From assembly GCF_036568125.1 (NCBI RefSeq), contig NZ_DATCTF010000019.1, forward strand, positions 244,626 through 308,625: a DNA stretch of 64,000 bases. Reading direction: 5' to 3'. The notes beneath the pieces are model-generated. The model saw only the letters and a program-made list of their open reading frames with translations, was not told the origin of the DNA and did no database searches. Shown piece after piece: positions 60,172 through 64,000 of the stretch; positions within the stretch are counted from its first letter, which is position 1, and every line of letters starts with the position of its first letter. The position numbers were made by a program, and so were the translations under genes. The DNA comes from Magnetovibrio sp. (lineage in GTDB: Bacteria; Pseudomonadota; Alphaproteobacteria; Rhodospirillales; Magnetovibrionaceae).

Positions 60172-60212
60172 AAAAAAATGAAGAAGGACGCCGAGGCCGA
60201 GCCCCGGCGTCC
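60172..60212 (-). terminator. hairpin with T-run between phnD and phnE
   Basis: Inverted repeat GGACGCCG / CGGCGTCC (60186-60193 and 60205-60212). On the minus strand it is followed by TTCTTCATTTTTTTG. It can act as a partial terminator so that the binding protein PhnD is made in excess of the permease, as is common for ABC importers. Confidence 0.7.
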
Positions 60213-60224
60213 ATTCCAAATGCG

Positions 60225-61232
60225 TTACTGGTGTTTGACCAGAACGTCGAGTTCGGCGAGCTGACTGTCGATCGCGGCAACCTTGTCGGCCTTTTCGGCA
60301 GCGGACATCGCATCGCTGCTTTCGATTTTCAGCTTGTTCTTGAACAGCGCCAGCTGACGAATCGGATACAGCTGGGTGTTGTTGCTTTCCATGAAGTAGC
60401 CTTGGCCGTCGCTGATGCCGCGCAGAACTTTCGTCGCGTGCTCGGTGTCGCCCATGCGGCCATAGCCGAGGAAGAAGGCTTTGATCTTGGACTTCAATTC
60501 CTTGGACATGTCTTTGCGGTAAACCATCGGATCGGACGGGATCAGCGGAGACGTCCAGATGACTTTGATCTTAGCAGCAGCGGCCGGATCTTTGAGCTTG
60601 GTGCGGCCGATCTGTTCGGAGTTGTTCGCCGCGACGTCGACCTGGTTGTTGGCGGTGGCCATCAAGTTGGTTTCGTGGTTGGCGTTGCGCACGGTCTTGA
60701 AGCACTTTTTCGGATCGACGTTGTTTTGTGCGAACACGTAGTACGACGGAACCAAGAAGCCCGAGGTGGAGTTCGGATCGCCGATACCGAAGTTCAAGGA
60801 CTTGTCGCACTTGAAGATATCTTCGAGCTTGTTGATGTTGGTGTTCTTCACGTTGGTGATGACGTGGCTGTAGTAGCCCTGCGAACCATCGGCCTTGGAG
60901 GTCTGGACGAACACTTCGCCGCCGGAACGGTCAACCGCTTCCATGCCCGACTTGTTGCCGAACCAAGCAACGTGCACTTTGCCAAAACGCATGGCTTCGA
61001 TCACGCCCGCGTAATCGGGTGCAAAGAACGCTTTCACCGGCATGCCGATGGATTTTTCCATGTCGGCCAGCAGCGGTAGCCACTGATCTTTGAGGTTGGA
61101 CGTGGATTCCGTGGCGATGATGCCGAAGTTGATGACTTCGGGATCTTTTTCCAGCGGTTTGTAATCAGCTTTGGCGGCGCCAGCCACCATCATAGCTGCG
61201 GCCGAAACGGCCAACAGGGTTTTCTTCATCAT
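60225..61232 (-). CDS. phnD: phosphonate ABC transporter substrate-binding protein
   Basis: 335 residues. Sec signal peptide of about 22 residues ends AKA-DYKP. Family marks: NFGIIATESTSNLK, APDYAGVIEAMRFGKVHVAWFG and GDPNSTSGFLVP. It captures phosphonate in the periplasm for PhnE/PhnC. AGGAG eight bases before ATG 61232 supports the start. A hairpin with T-run follows, consistent with higher expression than phnE. Confidence 0.94.
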   Translation of the reverse strand: MMKKTLLAVSAAAMMVAGAAKADYKPLEKDPEVINFGIIATESTSNLKDQWLPLLADMEKSIGMPVKAFFAPDYAGVIEAMRFGKVHVAWFGNKSGMEAVDRSGGEVFVQTSKADGSQGYYSHVITNVKNTNINKLEDIFKCDKSLNFGIGDPNSTSGFLVPSYYVFAQNNVDPKKCFKTVRNANHETNLMATANNQVDVAANNSEQIGRTKLKDPAAAAKIKVIWTSPLIPSDPMVYRKDMSKELKSKIKAFFLGYGRMGDTEHATKVLRGISDGQGYFMESNNTQLYPIRQLALFKNKLKIESSDAMSAAEKADKVAAIDSQLAELDVLVKHQ

Positions 61233-61295
61233 CGATATAGCTCCTAGGTGTGTTGAAAAAAGATCGGGTTCAGCCCGGTCCTTGAAGGGCGGCCG

Positions 61296-62186
61296 TCAGG
61301 CCGTTCCCATGACGGGTTCGGCGTTGCGGCCGAAACCCGGTGTCGGTGTGATAACCGCTTCCGGCGCCACCACGATAGGTGGCTCATCCGTAACTTCCAG
61401 CGGTCCCGGAATGTGCATGTTGAGCGAGTTGGATCCGTACAGATTGCGCAAGAATTCAATCGACAGATCCCGCGACGGGCCGTCGTAATGTTTCTTGCCG
61501 TCTTTCAGGGCCAAGGTGCGCGGGCAGTATTTGAGCGCATAATCGACTTGGTGCAGCGACACGATCACCGTCTTGCCGTCTTCTTTGTGAATGCGCGCCA
61601 GAGATTCCATAACCTTGCGCGACGATTCTGGATCGAGCGAGGCAATCGGTTCGTCGGCGAGGATGATTTCGGAGTTTTGCAACAGCGCGCGGGCGATGGC
61701 GACGCGTTGCTGCTGACCGCCCGACAAGGTCGAGGCGCGCTGGGTTGCGTATTTGGCCATGCCGACACGGTCCAGCGCGTTCATCGCTTCGAGCTTTTCC
61801 GCTTTGGTGAACGCCCCCAAAGAGCCGCGCCAGCTGGGAATGGAACCGAGCTTGCCCAACAACACATTGGTCAAAACCGTCATGCGACTGACCAGATTGA
61901 ACTGTTGGAAAATGACACTGATATGTTGGCGTTGTGCGCGCACGTCGCGGGCGATGCGGCCCTTGTTCTGGATGGTCGAACCGAACACTTCGATCGCGCC
62001 GTTGTCGTTGCTTTTGTCCCCCGCCATCAGCCCGGCGATGTGGCGGATCAACGTCGATTTGCCCGAACCCGATGCGCCGATCAGGGCAACCATTTCACCG
62101 CCGTGGGCCGTGAAGTTGATCGCATCGAGGGCCTTGGTGCCCTTGAATGATTTGCTCAGGTTGGTGACATGTATGCTGGGGGTCAT
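61296..62186 (-). CDS. phnC: phosphonate ABC transporter ATPase
   Basis: 296-residue ABC ATPase. [17 protein letters not shown] and [14 protein letters not shown], with the H-loop in [13 protein letters not shown], match PhnC. About 30 residues of Pro/Thr-rich C-terminal tail follow. ATG 62186 is chosen with GAGGA about eight bases upstream. It is the first gene of the phnCDE-phnM2 operon; the palindrome 66 bases upstream may control it. Confidence 0.93.
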   Translation of the reverse strand: MTPSIHVTNLSKSFKGTKALDAINFTAHGGEMVALIGASGSGKSTLIRHIAGLMAGDKSNDNGAIEVFGSTIQNKGRIARDVRAQRQHISVIFQQFNLVSRMTVLTNVLLGKLGSIPSWRGSLGAFTKAEKLEAMNALDRVGMAKYATQRASTLSGGQQQRVAIARALLQNSEIILADEPIASLDPESSRKVMESLARIHKEDGKTVIVSLHQVDYALKYCPRTLALKDGKKHYDGPSRDLSIEFLRNLYGSNSLNMHIPGPLEVTDEPPIVVAPEAVITPTPGFGRNAEPVMGTA

Positions 62187-62251
62187 AGCAGGTGTCCTCT
62201 TTGAATGTGAGAGGACCCTACTCATCGCCGGTTGCGGGGATTTGTCATCTG

Positions 62252-62276
62252 CGTAACAATTTTGTGAATTGTTACG
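62252..62276. promoter_or_regulatory. 10-base palindrome upstream of phnC
   Basis: Perfect inverted repeat CGTAACAATT / AATTGTTACG (62252-62261 and 62267-62276) with a TTGTG spacer, between phnC and the end of the acyltransferase gene. No T-run follows, so it is more operator-like than terminator-like. Its identity differs from the palindromes at phnG; the cognate regulator is unknown. Confidence 0.55.
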
Positions 62277-62288
62277 ATACCGAACAAA

Positions 62289-62924
62289 TCATGAGTTTGT
62301 ATATTTGGCGACGAAATCGGCCGCACCGAGGGTGCGAAAATCACCCATGCGATCACGCAACATGTCTTGCGACCAATCCCACCAACGCATCTTTTGCAGT
62401 CCTGCAATGGTGTCTTCATCAAAGCGTTTGCGCACCGGCTTGGCGGGCACCCCGACGACCACGGTGAACGGTTCGACATCGCGCGTCACCACCGCACCCG
62501 AACCGATGGCCGCGCCGTCGCCGATGCTCACCCCCGGCATCACGGTGACACCGTGTCCGATCCACACGTCGTTGCCGATGGTGACTTTCGATTGGCGCCG
62601 CCAGTCGAAAAAATCGGGATCGTCCTCGCCCAAATCGAACAATGCGCTGCGATAGGTAAAGTGATGCAGCGCCGCGCGATCCAGGGGGTGATTGCCGGGG
62701 TTGATGCGCACATGCGAGGCGATGGAACAGAACTTTCCGATCTCCGTATAGATGACTTCGCCATCGCCGCAGATATAGGAGTAGTCGCCCATCACCGTTT
62801 CCGTAAGCTTGGTACGCTCCTGCACCTCGCACCAAGCCCCCAGCGACGAGTCCTTGATGCACGCGCTGGGATGAACGCAAGGCTGCTCGCCCAGCGCACG
62901 GCTGAATTCAATGTCCGTATTCAT
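62289..62924 (-). CDS. hexapeptide-repeat acyltransferase linked to phosphonate metabolism
   Basis: 211-residue left-handed beta-helix protein with hexapeptide repeats (VTIGNDVWIGHGVTVMPGV, IGDGAAIGSGAVV) and the family end VVVGVPAKPVRKRF. Such O- or N-acyltransferases occur as a separate family in many phn loci (phosphonate-associated hexapeptide transferases). It follows phoB and precedes phnC, all on the same strand. The acceptor is unknown; aminoalkylphosphonates are a possibility. Confidence 0.87.
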   Translation of the reverse strand: MNTDIEFSRALGEQPCVHPSACIKDSSLGAWCEVQERTKLTETVMGDYSYICGDGEVIYTEIGKFCSIASHVRINPGNHPLDRAALHHFTYRSALFDLGEDDPDFFDWRRQSKVTIGNDVWIGHGVTVMPGVSIGDGAAIGSGAVVTRDVEPFTVVVGVPAKPVRKRFDEDTIAGLQKMRWWDWSQDMLRDRMGDFRTLGAADFVAKYTNS

Positions 62925-62942
62925 GATATAAAACCTGAACGA

Positions 62943-63632
62943 TTAAAGCGTATCGTGGTCGAGCGAATAGCCCGCGCCGCGCACCGTGCGAATGGGATCG
63001 AAACCACCCGCATCCAACAACGCTTTGCGCAAGCGGCGAATGTGCACGTCGACGGTGCGGCTCTCCACATGCACGCCGTTCGACCACACCCGGTCGAGCA
63101 GAATTTCACGCGAATACACCCGTCCCGGACATTCCATCAAAAACTTGAGCAAGCGGTATTCGGTCGGCCCCAACTTCACAGTCGCGCCGCGCGCGGTGAC
63201 TTTATGCTGCTCGGTGTTCAGGCTGATATCACCAAACGCCAACGTAATGTCGGCGCTGTTGGGTTGGGTGCGGCGCAAAAGTGCGCGCACGCGCGCCACC
63301 AGTTCGCGCGGTGAAAACGGTTTGACCATGTAATCGTCGGCACCCGCGTCGAGACCTTGAATGCGGTCGGCTTCATCGCCGCGAGCGGTAAGCATCAAAA
63401 TCGGCAAATTGTGAATGTCGGGCATTTCGCGAATGGTGCGACACACCTCGATCCCCGATTTTCCCGGCATCATCCAATCGAGAACCATCACGTCTGGACG
63501 CTGCGTTTGCGCTTGCGTCAACGCCTCATCGCCGTCCATGGCGGTGAGCGTGTCAAACCCGGCCTTGCCCAAGTTATACGTTAGAACTTCGACCAACGGC
63601 GGCTCATCTTCTGCAACCAAAACCACGGGCAT
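62943..63632 (-). CDS. phoB: phosphate regulon response regulator PhoB
   Basis: 229 residues. OmpR-type regulator: receiver with VAEDEPP, acceptor Asp in VLDWMMPGKSG and VKPFSPREL, then a winged helix with RVYSREILLDRVWSNG and VHIRRLRKAL. The VLDWMMP and LLKFLMECPGRVYS stretches match PhoB. It activates phosphate and often phosphonate genes under phosphate starvation. AAGGA eight bases before ATG 63632 decides the start. PhoR is not in the window. Confidence 0.94.
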   Translation of the reverse strand: MPVVLVAEDEPPLVEVLTYNLGKAGFDTLTAMDGDEALTQAQTQRPDVMVLDWMMPGKSGIEVCRTIREMPDIHNLPILMLTARGDEADRIQGLDAGADDYMVKPFSPRELVARVRALLRRTQPNSADITLAFGDISLNTEQHKVTARGATVKLGPTEYRLLKFLMECPGRVYSREILLDRVWSNGVHVESRTVDVHIRRLRKALLDAGGFDPIRTVRGAGYSLDHDTL

Positions 63633-63673
63633 GGATCGATCCTTCGACGTTGAGAGTAAGTAATCAACAAATT

Positions 63674-63709
63674 CCGGCGACGATCTGAAATACGTGCGAT
63701 CGCCGCCGG
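63674..63709. terminator. inverted repeat between pstS and phoB
   Basis: CCGGCGACGATC (63674-63685) pairs with GATCGCCGCCGG (63698-63709) with one wobble pair. On the minus strand it is followed by AATTTGTTG rather than a T-run, so it is a weak or partial terminator between pstS and phoB, or an mRNA-stabilising hairpin. Confidence 0.5.
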
Positions 63710-63735
63710 TTATTTTGTTCTGTCTTAGTCGGCGA

Positions 63736-64000
63736 TTACATTGACAGGTTTGCGAGCGCCTTGGCATCGTCCGCGAACTTGGCGCGTTCGGCCTTCGGCA
63801 TCGGGATCAAACCCTTGTCGGCCAGGTAGCCTTCTTCGCCCCATGCTTTGTCGGAGGTGAACTCGGCAACGTATTCTTGGATGCCGGGAACTTTGCCGAC
63901 GTGGGCGTTCTTGACGTAGAAGAACAGCGCGCGCGAAACCGGATAGTCGCCCGAAGCGATGTTTTCGAACGTCACGTCCTTGCCGTTGATCGAAGAACCC
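63736..64000 (-). CDS. pstS: phosphate ABC transporter substrate-binding protein, partial
   Basis: C-terminal about 88 residues of a phosphate-binding protein; the 5' end lies beyond the window. The segment FENIASGDYPVSRALFFYVKN and EFTSDKAWGEEGYLADKGL is typical of alphaproteobacterial PstS. The stop is at 63736. The frame is open to 64000 with no start inside the true gene. It precedes phoB on the same strand. Confidence 0.88.
   Translation of the reverse strand, partial: GSSINGKDVTFENIASGDYPVSRALFFYVKNAHVGKVPGIQEYVAEFTSDKAWGEEGYLADKGLIPMPKAERAKFADDAKALANLSM

Overview
The window looks like one contiguous chromosomal segment of a free-living alphaproteobacterium, most likely of Rhodospirillales type. 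The support is the gene content: a ferredoxin-linked 2-oxoacid oxidoreductase, a fused ArsR/methyltransferase next to metF and metH, a full C-P lyase regulon, MlaA, TolC, TIGR00645, FetAB, and roughly 55-60 % GC with dense, mostly operonic genes. The taxonomic placement is inference. I see no rRNA, tRNA, CRISPR array, insertion sequence or prophage.

Layout. 1-6.4 kb: a GNAT acetyltransferase, a sensor kinase with a degenerate ATP-binding G1 box, and a leftward group with a small HTH-like protein, a DinG/XPD-type helicase, and an SbtA-like bicarbonate transporter with its own PII-like partner. 6.6-21.5 kb: a secretion region, the most unusual part of the window. It holds a 1024-residue FecR / coiled-coil / RTX protein, a TolC-family channel, two cytoplasmic SurA/PpiC-like proteins, two long ABC exporters each with two N-terminal cyclic-nucleotide-binding-like domains, and an HlyD-like adaptor. 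One exporter has a dead C39-like domain and the other an intact Cys-His-Asp C39 peptidase. Just downstream, on the other strand, is a 110-residue precursor with a double-glycine leader and a core that is about one third arginine with no acidic residues. I read this as an undescribed peptide export system with a protamine-like secreted product.

21.9-27.9 kb: a Glu/Leu-type dehydrogenase, the three subunits of a 2-oxoacid:ferredoxin oxidoreductase and an acyl-CoA synthetase, a coherent route from amino acids to acyl-CoA and reduced ferredoxin. 27.9-33.6 kb: FetAB, a small exported protein, a bacteriohemerythrin lacking one metal ligand, an NDH-2-like dehydrogenase fused to a cyclic-nucleotide-binding domain, a small exported repeat protein and a TIGR00645 membrane protein. 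33.7-39.3 kb: an arsR/methyltransferase-metF-metH operon with overlapping palindromes in front. 39.7-50 kb: housekeeping and envelope genes (mlaA, a diheme cytochrome, ettA, a thioredoxin-like ferredoxin, a lipoprotein, a receiver protein whose phospho-acceptor Asp is Glu, a second small exported repeat protein, an orphan Tat-exported binding protein, an LpxH-like phosphatase, a TetR regulator and a PaaI-like thioesterase).

50.1-64 kb: phosphonate and phosphate acquisition. phnGHIJKLM plus a DUF1045 gene form one leftward operon, phnN converges on it, phnF is divergent, and phnCDE with a second, divergent phnM forms a second operon. A hexapeptide acyltransferase, phoB and a partial pstS follow. 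Together they import phosphonates, cleave the C-P bond and tie this to phosphate control. phnP is absent; the DUF1045 protein, a 2H-phosphoesterase-like fold, may fill that step.
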